Assembly (NCBI GenBank): GCA_910587425.1
Contig: CAJUKU010000012.1
Coordinates: 1-64,000 of the forward strand
Length of the DNA stretch: 64,000 bases
Direction of reading: 5' to 3'
DNA from: an uncultured Muribaculaceae bacterium
Lineage (GTDB): Bacteria; Bacteroidota; Bacteroidia; Bacteroidales; Muribaculaceae
Part shown: positions 27,821 to 38,700 of the stretch, one piece after another
Layout: each line of letters opens with the position of its first letter
Numbering within the stretch: the first letter of the stretch is position 1
Position numbers and translations under genes: made by a program
Notes under the pieces: model-generated
Seen by the model: the letters and a program-made list of their open reading frames with translations, nothing else
Database searches by the model: none
Told to the model about the DNA's origin: nothing

Positions 27821-29467
27821 TCACTTGTCGAGGTGCTCGTAGTGGAGAGTCAGAGTGGGCTGGTCGCACACCTCGGCAGGACCGAAGTACTGGATCGGGC
27901 CGGGGAACACGTATGCGGTGTTGATAGCCCAGTCGTCGCGCTTGGCGGCGAAGCGGCGGAAGGGGGTGCCGTCGAGACGCACGAGAGCCTTCTGGATCAC
28001 AGGCTTCATCTCACCGTGGCGACGCTCCATGTTGAACATCATGGTGATGGGCACACCGCCGGCAAGCCACTGCACTGAGGGCTTGGTGAGATTGCGGAGG
28101 CTCGAGATGTAGCCGGTCACACCTGCGTTGATCAGGTTGGCGGCATTGTAGCCGAGAGCGTAGCAGTAGTCGGCGTCGAAGTTCGACGGAGCGGCGCAGC
28201 GACCCTCGTAGCCGAAGAAGTGGTGGAGCGCGGAGAACTTGCCGTCATACTGACCGGCCTTGCGCATCTCCTCCAGGCGGCGTCCTACCATCTCGCTGAG
28301 CAGTTTCTCTGTCTCGATGAGCGATACCTGTACGTTGCCGTGGGGGTCGCGGTCGAGTGTGAGCTGACGAGCCACACCCTCGGGGAGCGATGCGAATACC
28401 TCGGCGTTGGCTGCCGAGAGGTTGGCGAGCACAAACTCACGCTGCTCCGCTGCGCTCTTGCCGGCGAAGTCGGGAGTGCGGGCGAGAAGGTCGTTGAGCT
28501 CGGCGATGAGTGCCTTCATTGCGGGGATGAACTCGATAAGACCCTCGGGGATGAGCACTGTGCCGAAGTTGTTGCCATACTTGGCGCGGGCGGCAACGAT
28601 GTCGGCGATGTTGTTCACCACATCCTGCAGGGTGAGGTTCTTAGCCTCTACCTCCTCGGAGATGATGCAGACGTTGGGCTGGGTCTGAAGGGCGCACTCG
28701 AGGGCGATGTGCGATGCTGAGCGACCCATCAGCTTGATGAAGTGCCAGTATTTCTTTGCCGAGAAGCAGTCGCGCTGGATATTGCCGATAAGCTCGGAAT
28801 ATACCTTTGTTGCGGTGTCGAAGCCGAACGAAGCCTCAACGACATCGTTCTTGAGGTCGCCGTCGATGGTCTTCGGGCACCCTATCACCTGCACACCTGC
28901 GCCGATGCTCTTGTAGTACTCGGCGAGGATAGCTGCATTGGTGTTGGAGTCGTCGCCGCCGATGATCACGAGAGCCGAGATGCCGAGTTCCTTGAGGATT
29001 TCAAGACCCTTGTCGAACTGCTCTTTCTTCTCGAGCTTCGTACGGCCGGAACCGATGATATCGAAACCGCCGGTGTTGCGGTACTCGTCGATGATGTCGG
29101 AAGTGAGGTCGATATATTTGTGGTCAACCAGTCCGCCGGGTCCCATGAGGAATCCGTAGAGACGGCTGTCCTTGTTGATCTTCTTGATGCCGTCGAAAAG
29201 ACCGCAGATCACGTTATGTCCGCCGGGAGCCTGACCACCGGAGAGGATCACACCCACATTGATGGGCTTGCCCTGCACAGGGTTGGCGTTCTTCTCGAAA
29301 CGGAGCTCGGGCAGACCGTAGGTGTTGGGGAAGAGCTTCTGGATCTCCTCCTGGTCGGCAACGGACTGTGTGGGAGCGCCCTCGACTGCCTTTACGGAGC
29401 CGGTGAGCGTCACGGGGAGCTTGGGTTGATAAGCCGCGCGGGCTATCTGCAATGCGCTTTTTTTCAT
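27821..29467 (-). CDS. pfp: Pyrophosphate-dependent 6-phosphofructokinase (long type)
   Basis: 548 residues, the length of the long PPi-PFK clade. Motifs: GVILSGGQAPGGHNVI near residue 75, GGDDSNTNA (Asp in place of the ATP-enzyme Gly, a PPi-type mark) and CPKTIDGDLKN with the catalytic Asp. It reversibly phosphorylates fructose-6-phosphate using PPi in glycolysis. It lies 46 bases downstream of nagA on the same strand, so amino-sugar catabolism feeds directly into its substrate. Confidence 0.95.
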   Translation of the reverse strand: MKKSALQIARAAYQPKLPVTLTGSVKAVEGAPTQSVADQEEIQKLFPNTYGLPELRFEKNANPVQGKPINVGVILSGGQAPGGHNVICGLFDGIKKINKDSRLYGFLMGPGGLVDHKYIDLTSDIIDEYRNTGGFDIIGSGRTKLEKKEQFDKGLEILKELGISALVIIGGDDSNTNAAILAEYYKSIGAGVQVIGCPKTIDGDLKNDVVEASFGFDTATKVYSELIGNIQRDCFSAKKYWHFIKLMGRSASHIALECALQTQPNVCIISEEVEAKNLTLQDVVNNIADIVAARAKYGNNFGTVLIPEGLIEFIPAMKALIAELNDLLARTPDFAGKSAAEQREFVLANLSAANAEVFASLPEGVARQLTLDRDPHGNVQVSLIETEKLLSEMVGRRLEEMRKAGQYDGKFSALHHFFGYEGRCAAPSNFDADYCYALGYNAANLINAGVTGYISSLRNLTKPSVQWLAGGVPITMMFNMERRHGEMKPVIQKALVRLDGTPFRRFAAKRDDWAINTAYVFPGPIQYFGPAEVCDQPTLTLHYEHLDK

Positions 29468-29513
29468 AGACGTTATTATATTCTTTATTGTATTCTTTCA
29501 GTTACTTGTTTTA

Positions 29514-30677
29514 TCAGAGTGTGTTGGTGCCCTCCACGAGCTTGCCCATCGCCCATACGGCGCGGAGATTCAGATCCTGGTCGAGGATCATGATGTCGGC
29601 ATCCTTACCTTTGTAGAGCGAACCCTTGCGGTCGTAGACACCCATGATCTTGGCGGGGGTCTCCGAAGCCATGCGCACGGCATCCTCCACCGGAATGTCG
29701 GCGCGCTGCACGAGCGTGCGGATCAGGCGGTCCATCGTGGCTATCGAGCCGGCGAGCGCCGAGCGGTCGGAAAGCTTGCAGACACCGTCCTCGATGATCA
29801 CGCGCGGATCGAAAGCCTCGGCATCCTCCGCACAGGCACAGGCAAGCGCGTCGGTGATCACACATGCACGCTCCACACCCTTGATCTTGTAGACCAGACG
29901 AAGGATTGTCGGGGGCACATGTATGCCGTCGGCAACGACCTCGACCGTCATGTCGTCGATCAGGTAGATGCTCTCCACAGTGCCCTCGTACTTGTACTCG
30001 CGGCGCTTGTGGAAACCGGGCATGGCGTTGTAGAAGTGTGTGGCGTGGGTGTAGCCCGACTCCCATGCCGAGCGTATGTCCTCAAATTCAGCCTGCGTGT
30101 GGGCTACGGATGCGAGCAGACCCTTACCGCTTATGTATTTGCCGAACTGCATCGCTCCCGGAAGCTCCGGAGCCGCATCCCAGCGCTTGATGCAGTCATA
30201 CTTCTCCACGATAGGAATATACTCCTTCGGATCCGGATCCTTGATATACTCCGGCATCTGACCGCCAGCCATGGCACGGTTGAGGTAGTGACCCTCCAGA
30301 TGAAGTCCGAGCACGGGGCTGCCCGGCTCTGCCATAAGGCGCGTGCAGGTCTCGGCGGCACGCTCGATCATCGGCACCGACGAACTTGAGAGCGTCGGGA
30401 AGATGCTCGTTGTACCATGCTTCATGTGGGTGTCGATAGCTTTGCGGAAAGCATCTTCAGTGCCCTCCATGAAGTCACGTCCGCCGCCGCCATGGCAATG
30501 GATCTCGACACCGCCTGGCACTACATACATCCCCTTGGCGTCGAAAAGCTCAGCGCCGATGACAGCAAGGTCGCAGTTCGTAACTTCAAGAATCTTGTCG
30601 TCACGCATCAGCACAGAGCCGTCCTTGAGCCATCCCTGAGGCGTGAGTATCTTCGCATTAATGATTTGAGTTAACAT
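29514..30677 (-). CDS. nagA: N-acetylglucosamine-6-phosphate deacetylase
   Basis: About 387 residues from the ATG at 30677 (MLTQIINAKILTPQGW); an in-frame ATG lies 7 codons earlier at 30698. Amidohydrolase motifs: VEIHCHGGGGRDF, LGLHLEGHYLN (metal Glu), SVAHTQAEFEDI, THFYNAMPGFHKR, and the catalytic Asp near ALAGSIATMDR. It converts GlcNAc-6-P to GlcN-6-P and acetate. It is upstream of pfp. A minus TAAATTTG box lies at 30696-30703. Confidence 0.92.
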   Translation of the reverse strand: MLTQIINAKILTPQGWLKDGSVLMRDDKILEVTNCDLAVIGAELFDAKGMYVVPGGVEIHCHGGGGRDFMEGTEDAFRKAIDTHMKHGTTSIFPTLSSSSVPMIERAAETCTRLMAEPGSPVLGLHLEGHYLNRAMAGGQMPEYIKDPDPKEYIPIVEKYDCIKRWDAAPELPGAMQFGKYISGKGLLASVAHTQAEFEDIRSAWESGYTHATHFYNAMPGFHKRREYKYEGTVESIYLIDDMTVEVVADGIHVPPTILRLVYKIKGVERACVITDALACACAEDAEAFDPRVIIEDGVCKLSDRSALAGSIATMDRLIRTLVQRADIPVEDAVRMASETPAKIMGVYDRKGSLYKGKDADIMILDQDLNLRAVWAMGKLVEGTNTL

Positions 30678-30695
30678 AGCTATTACTTTAAGCTG

Positions 30696-30766
30696 CAAAT
30701 TTAACGAAGTTTTTTGAGTGTCCGCGCACTATTTTCCTATTTTTTCATGCAAAAAACGTAACTTTG
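30696..30766. promoter_or_regulatory. Back-to-back promoters of nagA and TPM gene
   Basis: Minus TAAATTTG (30696-30703) faces nagA. Plus TAACTTTG (30759-30766) faces the TPM gene, only 4 bases before its ATG. Transcription starting 5-8 bases after the box would yield an mRNA with almost no leader. Confidence 0.65.
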
Positions 30767-30770
30767 CCGT

Positions 30771-32033
30771 ATGAGAAAAGTTTTGGCACTTATCGTAGCC
30801 CTTCTGACACTGCTCCCAGCCGTCACCGCATCCGGGGCGAGAGGCATAGCCGACATACCCAACGTACAGATCGCCGACAGCACCCAGCTCGTATCCAACC
30901 CCGACGGAGTGCTCTCGCCTACGGCTGTGACACAGCTCAATTCCACCCTCCGCGCCCTCCGGTCAGCCACGACAGCCGAGGTAGTCGTGGTGGCGGTCGA
31001 CGAGCTTGACACCGACGATATCGACCGTTTCGCCACCGACCTATTCACCTCATGGGGAATCGGAAAAAATGACAACGACAACGGTCTCCTCATACTCATC
31101 TCGCGCGGACAGCGGCGCGCAGTGCTCCGCACCGGCTACGGACTCGAGGGGGTGCTCCCCGACGCCATCTGCGGACGCATAATCCGCAACACCATGGCGC
31201 CGCATTTCTCCGAGGGCGATTACGACACCGGCACACTCGCCGCCGTAGCCGACGTGGCTCAACGCATCGGAGCGCCCGATGTCGCCGACGAAGTCCGCTC
31301 CGCGCATCCCGGCATCAACGTGCACCGCGACGATGACGAGTCTTTCGACGAGCTATGGACGTGGCTATGGAAATGGATGATTACCATGACCATGGTGGCA
31401 CTTGCCATATATATCTTCGCCACAATGCGCACGCGCCGGATGCCAGCCCGCGAACGCTATATAGCCCTCGCCCCCTACAAGACCGTGCTGCTCGCGCTCT
31501 CAGCCGTAGGAATCGGGCTGCCGCTGCTTGTATGGCTGCTGATGCGCCGGAAGATGAACAGCGTGCGCAACGCTCCCCGCAAATGCCCCAACTGCGGCAC
31601 CGGCATGAACAAACTCAATGAGGAGGAGGACAACCGTTACCTCACCCCCGCGCAGGATACCGAGGAGCGCATAAACTCCGTCGACTACGACGTATGGCTA
31701 TGCCCCGAGTGCGGAGAAACCGACATAATACCGTTCATCAACCAATCATCATCCTATACCGTCTGTCCGCGATGCGGCTCGCGCGCATGCACCCTCACAG
31801 CCGACCGCGTGGTCGTGCAGCCCACCACCACTTCCAAAGGGCGCGGCGTCAAGGAGTACACATGCCGCAACTGCGGCAACCGCTCGCAGACCGTCTACGA
31901 CATAGCCCGCCTTGCATCTGCCGCACCGATAATCATCGGCGGAATGGGTCATGGCGGTGGAGGCGGAGGCTTCGGTGGAGGCGGCTTCGGAGGCGGAATG
32001 ACCGGTGGCGGTGGTGCCTCCGGAGGATGGTAA
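30771..32033 (+). CDS. TPM-domain membrane protein with zinc-ribbon cysteines
   Basis: 420 residues. Signal peptide or anchor at 1-22. TPM domain at about 40-170 (NPDGVLSPTAVTQLNSTLRALRSATTAEVVVVAVDELDTDD...GLLILISRGQRRAVLRTGYGLEGVLPD). Membrane spans at about 203-220 and 240-258. Then come four CxxC-type pairs (CPNCG, CPECG, CPRCG, CRNCG) and a glycine-rich tail. TPM proteins have been linked to photosystem repair in plants; the bacterial role is unclear. The ATG is 4 bases after a TAACTTTG box. Confidence 0.85.
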   Translation: MRKVLALIVALLTLLPAVTASGARGIADIPNVQIADSTQLVSNPDGVLSPTAVTQLNSTLRALRSATTAEVVVVAVDELDTDDIDRFATDLFTSWGIGKNDNDNGLLILISRGQRRAVLRTGYGLEGVLPDAICGRIIRNTMAPHFSEGDYDTGTLAAVADVAQRIGAPDVADEVRSAHPGINVHRDDDESFDELWTWLWKWMITMTMVALAIYIFATMRTRRMPARERYIALAPYKTVLLALSAVGIGLPLLVWLLMRRKMNSVRNAPRKCPNCGTGMNKLNEEEDNRYLTPAQDTEERINSVDYDVWLCPECGETDIIPFINQSSSYTVCPRCGSRACTLTADRVVVQPTTTSKGRGVKEYTCRNCGNRSQTVYDIARLASAAPIIIGGMGHGGGGGGFGGGGFGGGMTGGGGASGGW

Positions 32034-32069
32034 CCGCAACTGAACAAGAATCGTAAACCGACCATACAC

Positions 32070-32423
32070 GTGATAACACAGATACTCACCGAAACACATC
32101 TGCTCGGACTCGCCATAGGTCTCTGCACATTCCTCATCATCGGACTTTTCCACCCGGTAGTCATTAAATTCCACTACCGCTTCGGGACCGGCTGCTGGTG
32201 GTGGTTCCTGATCCTCGGCATAATCTGCATAGCCCTGTCGCTGTGGACCGACTCGATTTTCTGGGGGGCGATAGCAGGGGTCACAGGATTCTCCTCATTC
32301 TGGACCATAAAGGAGATATTCGACCAGGAGAAGCGCGTGGAGCGAGGATGGTTCCCCGCCAACCCGCGGCGCAGAAAGCGTGACGGGATTACCGCACGCG
32401 ACGCCCGGTCTACCGACAATTGA
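32070..32423 (+). CDS. DUF4491 family membrane protein (GTG start)
   Basis: 117 residues starting with GTG; no ATG lies near. Three hydrophobic segments (LLGLAIGLCTFLIIGLFHPVVI; CWWWFLILGIICIALSL; IFWGAIAGVTGFSSFW) precede a basic tail (NPRRRKRD). The HPVVIKxHYxxG and FSSFWTIKEIFDQEKRVxxGWFPxNP motifs are typical of DUF4491. Function unknown. It starts 36 bases after the TPM gene and is probably co-transcribed with it. Confidence 0.85.
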   Translation: MITQILTETHLLGLAIGLCTFLIIGLFHPVVIKFHYRFGTGCWWWFLILGIICIALSLWTDSIFWGAIAGVTGFSSFWTIKEIFDQEKRVERGWFPANPRRRKRDGITARDARSTDN

Positions 32424-32456
32424 CATCAAAAATATCATTATCACATTTCATAAACC

Positions 32457-35400
32457 ATGAGACGATTTCTTACATTCGCGCTGACAGCATCGATTGCCGT
32501 TGCCGCCTCCGCGCAGACATTTAAGGAATGGCAGAATGAGAAGATCAACGCCGTCAACCGCGCGCCGATGCATTCCGCCTACTTCGCTTACGAGAACGCC
32601 GACGCCGCTGCCAAAGCGGACCCGTCGCTCTCGTCGCGCTATCTTACCATGAACGGGCCCTGGAAATTCTTCTGGGTCAAGGATGCCGGAAGCCGACCCA
32701 CCGACTTCTACCGCACGGACTTCAACGACCGCGGATGGGACACCATGCAGGTGCCCGGCGTATGGGAACTCAACGGCTACGGTGACCCGCTCTACGTCAA
32801 CATCGGCTACGCCTGGCGCAACGATTACGAGAACAACCCGCCGATCGTGCCCACCGACAAAAACCACGTCGGATCTTACCGCCGCACATTCACAATCCCT
32901 GCCGACTGGGCTGGCAAAGACATCATCGCCCACTTCGGATCCGTCACATCCAACATCTACCTCTGGGTTAACGGAAAATTCGTGGGTTATGGCGAGGACA
33001 GCAAGCTTGAGCAGGAATTCGACCTCACGCCCTACCTCGTGCCCGGCAAGGAAAACCTCATCGCATTCCAGGTGTTCCGTTGGAATGACGGAACATACCT
33101 CGAGGACCAGGACTTCTTCCGCTATTCCGGTGTGGCACGCGACAGCTATCTCTACGCACGCGACAAGAAACGCATCGAGGATATCCGCGTCACCCCCGAC
33201 CTTGACGCAAATTACACCGACGGATCGCTCCGCGTCGACGTCAAGCTGAAAGGATCGTCAGGCACGACACGCCTCACCCTCGCCGACGCACAGGGAAAGA
33301 CTGTCGCAACCGGCAGCGTGCGCGGCAGCGGCTCGACAACCCTCAATGTCACCGCACCCGAGAAATGGTCGGCTGAGACTCCTTATCTATACACTCTCAC
33401 CGCGCAGCTCGATGGCTCGAAAGAGGTGATTCCCGTCAACGTGGGCTTCCGCAAGATCGAGCTGAAGGGCGACCAGGTGCTCGTCAACGGCAAACCTGTT
33501 CTCTTCAAGGGTGCCGACCGCCACGAGCTCGACCCCGACGGTGGATATGTCGTCTCACCCGAACGCATGTTGCAGGATATCCGCATCATGAAGGAGAACA
33601 ACATAAACGCCGTCCGCACATCGCACTACCCCAACGACAACGTATGGTACGACCTCTGCGACCGCTACGGTATCTATGTCGTGGCTGAGGCTAACCTCGA
33701 GAGCCACGGCATAGGCTACGGACCTGAGACACTCGCCAAGGTCGACTCCTGGAAGCAGGCACACCTCGAGCGCAACCGCCGCAATGTGGAGCGCAACTTC
33801 AACCACCCCTCGATCATATTCTGGTCGCTCGGCAACGAGGCTGGCGACGGACCCAACTTCGAGGCGGCTTACAAGATGATCAAGGAGATGGACTCATCGC
33901 GCCCCGTGCAGTACGAGCGTGCCGGCTACTCCGACCACACCGACATCTACTGCCCCATGTACGCCGGATATGAGAGCGTGGAGAAATACGGCAAACGCAC
34001 CGACGTCACCAAGCCGATGATCCAGTGCGAGTACGCTCATGCCATGGGCAACTCCGAGGGTGGATTCAAGGAATACTGGGATCTCATCCGCCGTTACCCC
34101 AACCTCCAGGGAGGATTTATCTGGGACTTCGTCGACCAGTCACCCCGATGGAAAGGCAAGGACGGTGTCGAGATCTACGGCTACGGCGGCGACTTCAACC
34201 GCTTCGACGCATCCGACATCAATTTCTGCGACAACGGTCTAATAAGCCCCGACCGCGTTCCCAACCCGCACATGGCTGAGGTGCGCCGCGTCTACCAGAA
34301 CATTTGGACATCGATAGCCGACACTGCCGCACGCAGATTCAACATCTACAACGAGAACTTCTTCCGCCCGCTCGACGACTACCGTCTCACATGGGAACTC
34401 GTCCGCGACGGTCAGACCGTGCGCTCAGGCATCATCGACGCCATCAAGGCTGACCCGCAGCAGACCGCATCCGTAACCATACCTTACGGCGAGATCACCC
34501 CCGGTGCCGAATGGCTCCTCAACGTCACCTACACCCTCCGCGAGGCTGATCCCCTCCTCCCCGCAGGATATGAGGTGGCACGCCAGCAGTTCCGCCTCAC
34601 CGGTGCCACCGCGCCCGACATTACCATCGCCAACCGCGCAGCCACCAACACCAAGGCTATCCTGCCCGTGATCCACAATAACCAGACGAACTATCTGATC
34701 GTCACCGCGCCCGGCGTCGACATCGAGTTCAGCCGCGAGAACGGATTCATGAGCAAATACGAGGTGAACGGCACCGACTTCCTCGCCGAAGGAGCGCAGC
34801 TCACTCCCAACTTCTGGCGTGCACCGACCGACAACGATTTCGGAGCCAATCTGCAGAACCGCTACCGCGCATGGCACAAGCCCGAGATGAAGCTCGACAC
34901 GCTCTATGCCGCAATGACACCCGAAGGACTCGTGAGCGTACATGCCGCGTACACCATGCCTGCTGTCAGCGCACGTCTCGCCATGACCTACGTCATCAAC
35001 AACGCCGGACAGATCCTCGTCACCGAAAGCATGACCACAACCCCGGGAGCAAAGGTCAGCCCGATGTTCCGCTTCGGAATGCAGATGCCCATGCCCGAGA
35101 ATTTTGACCGCATCAACTACTACGGACGCGGACCCGCCGAGAACTATGCCGACCGTCAGCAGAGCGCCGACCTCGGACTCTTCACACAGACCGTCGAAGA
35201 TCAGTTCTACCCCTACATCCGCCCGCAGGAGACCGGCACAAAGACCGACATCCGCTTCTGGCGCCAGCTCAACCATGCAGGAACCGGACTGGAAGTCGTT
35301 GCCGCCAAACCGTTCTCAGCATCAGCCCTCAACTACACGATCGAGTCGCTCGACGAGGGACGCGCCAAAGTTCAGGGACACTCCCAGGAAGTAGCCAAGG

Positions 35401-35549
35401 CACCCCTCACCAACCTCTTGATCGACCTTGAGCAGATGGGACTCGGATGCATCGACAGCTGGGGAGCACTCCCGCGTAAGGAATACATCCTCAACTACGC
35501 CGACCGCACCTTCACCTTCCTCCTCTCCCCCATCGCCAACATCCACTGA
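32457..35549 (+). CDS. Periplasmic GH2 beta-galactosidase
   Basis: 1030 residues with a signal peptide (to AQ at about 20). LacZ-type layout: sugar-binding sandwich (GVWELNGYGDPLYVNIGYAWRND), Ig-like domain, GH2 TIM barrel, then the small-chain domain (PTDNDFGANLQNRY; MFRFGMQMPMPENFDRINYYGRGPAENYADR). Acid/base Glu lies in SLGNEAGDG and the nucleophile Glu in MIQCEYAHAMGNS. It likely cleaves beta-galactosides from host or diet glycans in the periplasm. It starts 33 bases after DUF4491 and is followed by a terminator hairpin. Confidence 0.93.
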   Translation: MRRFLTFALTASIAVAASAQTFKEWQNEKINAVNRAPMHSAYFAYENADAAAKADPSLSSRYLTMNGPWKFFWVKDAGSRPTDFYRTDFNDRGWDTMQVPGVWELNGYGDPLYVNIGYAWRNDYENNPPIVPTDKNHVGSYRRTFTIPADWAGKDIIAHFGSVTSNIYLWVNGKFVGYGEDSKLEQEFDLTPYLVPGKENLIAFQVFRWNDGTYLEDQDFFRYSGVARDSYLYARDKKRIEDIRVTPDLDANYTDGSLRVDVKLKGSSGTTRLTLADAQGKTVATGSVRGSGSTTLNVTAPEKWSAETPYLYTLTAQLDGSKEVIPVNVGFRKIELKGDQVLVNGKPVLFKGADRHELDPDGGYVVSPERMLQDIRIMKENNINAVRTSHYPNDNVWYDLCDRYGIYVVAEANLESHGIGYGPETLAKVDSWKQAHLERNRRNVERNFNHPSIIFWSLGNEAGDGPNFEAAYKMIKEMDSSRPVQYERAGYSDHTDIYCPMYAGYESVEKYGKRTDVTKPMIQCEYAHAMGNSEGGFKEYWDLIRRYPNLQGGFIWDFVDQSPRWKGKDGVEIYGYGGDFNRFDASDINFCDNGLISPDRVPNPHMAEVRRVYQNIWTSIADTAARRFNIYNENFFRPLDDYRLTWELVRDGQTVRSGIIDAIKADPQQTASVTIPYGEITPGAEWLLNVTYTLREADPLLPAGYEVARQQFRLTGATAPDITIANRAATNTKAILPVIHNNQTNYLIVTAPGVDIEFSRENGFMSKYEVNGTDFLAEGAQLTPNFWRAPTDNDFGANLQNRYRAWHKPEMKLDTLYAAMTPEGLVSVHAAYTMPAVSARLAMTYVINNAGQILVTESMTTTPGAKVSPMFRFGMQMPMPENFDRINYYGRGPAENYADRQQSADLGLFTQTVEDQFYPYIRPQETGTKTDIRFWRQLNHAGTGLEVVAAKPFSASALNYTIESLDEGRAKVQGHSQEVAKAPLTNLLIDLEQMGLGCIDSWGALPRKEYILNYADRTFTFLLSPIANIH

Positions 35550-35570
35550 TAACCCTCAATCCCACATACC

Positions 35571-35609
35571 CGGCGGTGTGTCAAACGAGTTTTGACACAC
35601 CGCCGTTTT
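35571..35609 (+). terminator. Terminator, GCGGTGTG hairpin family, copy 2
   Basis: CGGCGGTGTGTCAAA / TTTGACACACCGCCG (35571-35605) then TTTT, after the GH2 gene. Compared with copies 1 and 3, a T-A pair replaces a C-G pair in the stem. After it, 35621-35640 resembles the left arm of the 18266/62795 element. Confidence 0.85.
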
Positions 35610-35714
35610 ATATACCGTTGGTAAGGCGTTGTCTGAATACTTGAACCCGCTTTTGCACAGAGGTAACACGATCCTACCACAATAAAGGCGCGGCAGCCAC
35701 GTTATATCCTTATC

Positions 35715-38700
35715 ATGCCGCCACGCCGAAGGCTTCACCATATCATACTGTCGCTCACGCTCTTGATCATCGCTACTGCAGCAAGAGCACAGACCGCGCC
35801 CGCCGACTCGCTTCCCCCGCCGGATGTGAGCCCCACCGCGCCACGCACGTATGAGGAGCTTTTCGCACCCCCGCGCCCGTTTGACCTCACCACACCCGCC
35901 AACGTGCAGACATCCGTCGAGTTCGATCCTGCGACGGGTTTTTACTACGTGCGCACGCGCGTGGGCGACAACGACGTCATAACACCCTACATCCTCACCC
36001 CGGCGCAATATGTGCAGTGGCGCAACCGCGAGATGTGGCGCACGCGCATGCGTGAGCTTAACGCCGCCACTTCGCGCGGCGAGGACCGCCAGCCGTTCAA
36101 CGTCCTCGACATGAATTTCTCGCTCGGACCGCTTGAGAAGATCTTCGGACCCGGAGGCGTGCAGCTGCGCACCACCGGATCGGTGCAGATCACTACCGGA
36201 ATAAAGTCCACAAAGACCGACAACCCCGCCCTCTCGCTCAACTCCCGCCGCAAGACGATGTTCGACTTCGACCAGAAGATACAGGCTACCGTCGAGGCAT
36301 CCGTGGGCGACCGCATGAAGTTCAACATGAGCTACAACACCGACGCCACGTTCGACTTCGACTCCAAAAATCTCAAGTTGCGCTACGAGGGCACCGAGGA
36401 CGATATCGTCAAGAGCATCGAGGCGGGCAATGTCAGCATGACCACCGGATCATCCCTGATCAGAGGCAGCTCCGCCCTTTTCGGCATCAAGAGCACACTA
36501 CAGTTCGGACGTCTCACAGCCACGGCGCTCGTATCGCAACAGAACTCCGAGACCCGCTCCGTGAGCACTAAGGGAGGCGTGCAGACCACCCCCTTCCGCA
36601 TCGCCGCCGACGAGTACGACCAGAACCGCCACTATTTCCTCTCACAGTTCTTCCGCGACAACTACGACCGCTTCGCATCACGCCTGCCGTTAGTATCATC
36701 AGGCGTCAACATCACCCGCATAGAGGTCTGGGTCACCAACAAGACCGGCAATTACAACCAGAGCCGCAACCTCGTGGCATTCATGGATCTCGGCGAGGCA
36801 TCACATCTCGCCTCGACCCACTGGACGGTCAACCCCGCGCTGCAGAATCCCGCCAACGCCTCCAACAATCTCCTGTCCACCATCAAGACCGACTACCCCG
36901 GTGCACGAAACATCAACTCCGTCACCCAGGCGCTCGCACCCCTCGGGGCATTTGGCATCGAGGGTGGGCGCGACTACGAGAAAGTCGAGAGCGCCCGCTT
37001 GCTCCCCGCATCCGAGTACACTCTGAACGCCACCCTCGGCTATATCTCGCTCCGCTCGCGACTCAACGCCGACGAAGTGCTTGCCGTGGCATTTGAATAC
37101 ACCTACGGCGGACAGGTCTACCAAGTGGGCGAGTTTTCCGCCGACATCACCGAGACCGACCGTTCGCTCTACCTCAAGATGCTCAAATCCACAACTCAGG
37201 ATCCGCGTCTCCCCATGTGGCGGCTGATGATGAAAAACGTCTACTCGCTCGATGCCTATCAGGTGGAACAGCAGAATTTCCGCCTCTACATCAAATACCT
37301 CTCCGACACCACCGGCACGGAGATCAACTACCTGCCCCTGCCACAGCTCAGCAACGTTCCGCTGCTGCAGGTCATGGGGCTTGACCGCATCGACTCCAAC
37401 CAGGCGTCAAACCCCGACGGATTCTTCGACTTCATCGACGGCTACACCATACTCCCCTCATCCGGCAAAGTGATTTTCCCCGTCGCGGAGCCGTTCGGCG
37501 ACAACCTGGAGCAGCGCATCGGCGATCCTGTCGCAGCCGCCCCGTTTGTCTACCACGAGCTATACGACTCCACGCTCACCGTGGCGCGACAGATAGCCGA
37601 CAAGAACAAGTACGTCATCACCGGCGAATACCGCGCTTCGGCTGGCTCACAGATCCGCCTCGACGCCATGAACGTGCCACGCGGATCTGTCATCGTCACC
37701 GCCGGAGGCACGCAGCTCGTGGAGAACAGCGACTACACCGTCGACTATGCCATGGGTATAGTCACCATAACCAACCAGAGCATCATCGACTCCGGACAGA
37801 GCATACAGGTCACACTCGAGAACCAGTCGCTTTTCTCCACACAGCGCAAGACCCTCCTCGGACTCGACCTGAACTACCGCTTCAGTCCGTCGCTCAACGT
37901 CGGCGCCACCGTGCTCCATTATTCCGAAAAAGCGCTCACCGAGAAGGTCAACATCGGCAACGAAACCGTCAGCAACACCATGCTCGGCATGAACTTCGCC
38001 TACAATTCCGACGTGCCATGGATCAACACCCTTCTCAACAAGATCCCGACAGTCGACGCACAGGCACCGTCGCGGCTGTCGCTCGTCGGCGAGGTGGCGC
38101 GCCTCATCCCCGCGTCACAACCCACCGGATCCGACAAAGGCAGCTCATTCATCGACGACTTCGAATCATCGCAGACCGGCATCGACCTCCGATCACCCTA
38201 CTCATGGTTTCTCGCATCCACACCATACGAGAACGGATCAAACGCCCTGTTCCCCGAAGCGGCGCTCACCGACAATCCCGATTACGGCAAGAACCGCGCG
38301 CTGCTCAACTGGTACACCATCGACAGGCTCTTCACACAGCGCAACTCATCCCTCTGCCCAGGATATATCCGTAGCGACCTCAAGCAGCTCTCCAACCCAT
38401 ACGTGCGTGAGGTCACATCGCGCGAGATTTTCCCCGACCGTCAGCTCACCTACGGCGAATCGTCGACCATACAGACCCTCAACCTCTCCTTCTACCCCAC
38501 CGAGCGCGGACCCTACAACGTCGACGCCGACGATATCGATTCCGAGGGCAACCTCCTCTATCCCGAGCGGCGCTGGGGAGGCATCATGCGCCGTCTCGAC
38601 AACACCAACTTCGAGCAGAACAATGTCGAGTATGTGCAGTTCTGGCTCATGAACCCCTTCCTCGACCCTGAGAACCCGAATTACGACGGAGGCGACCTCT

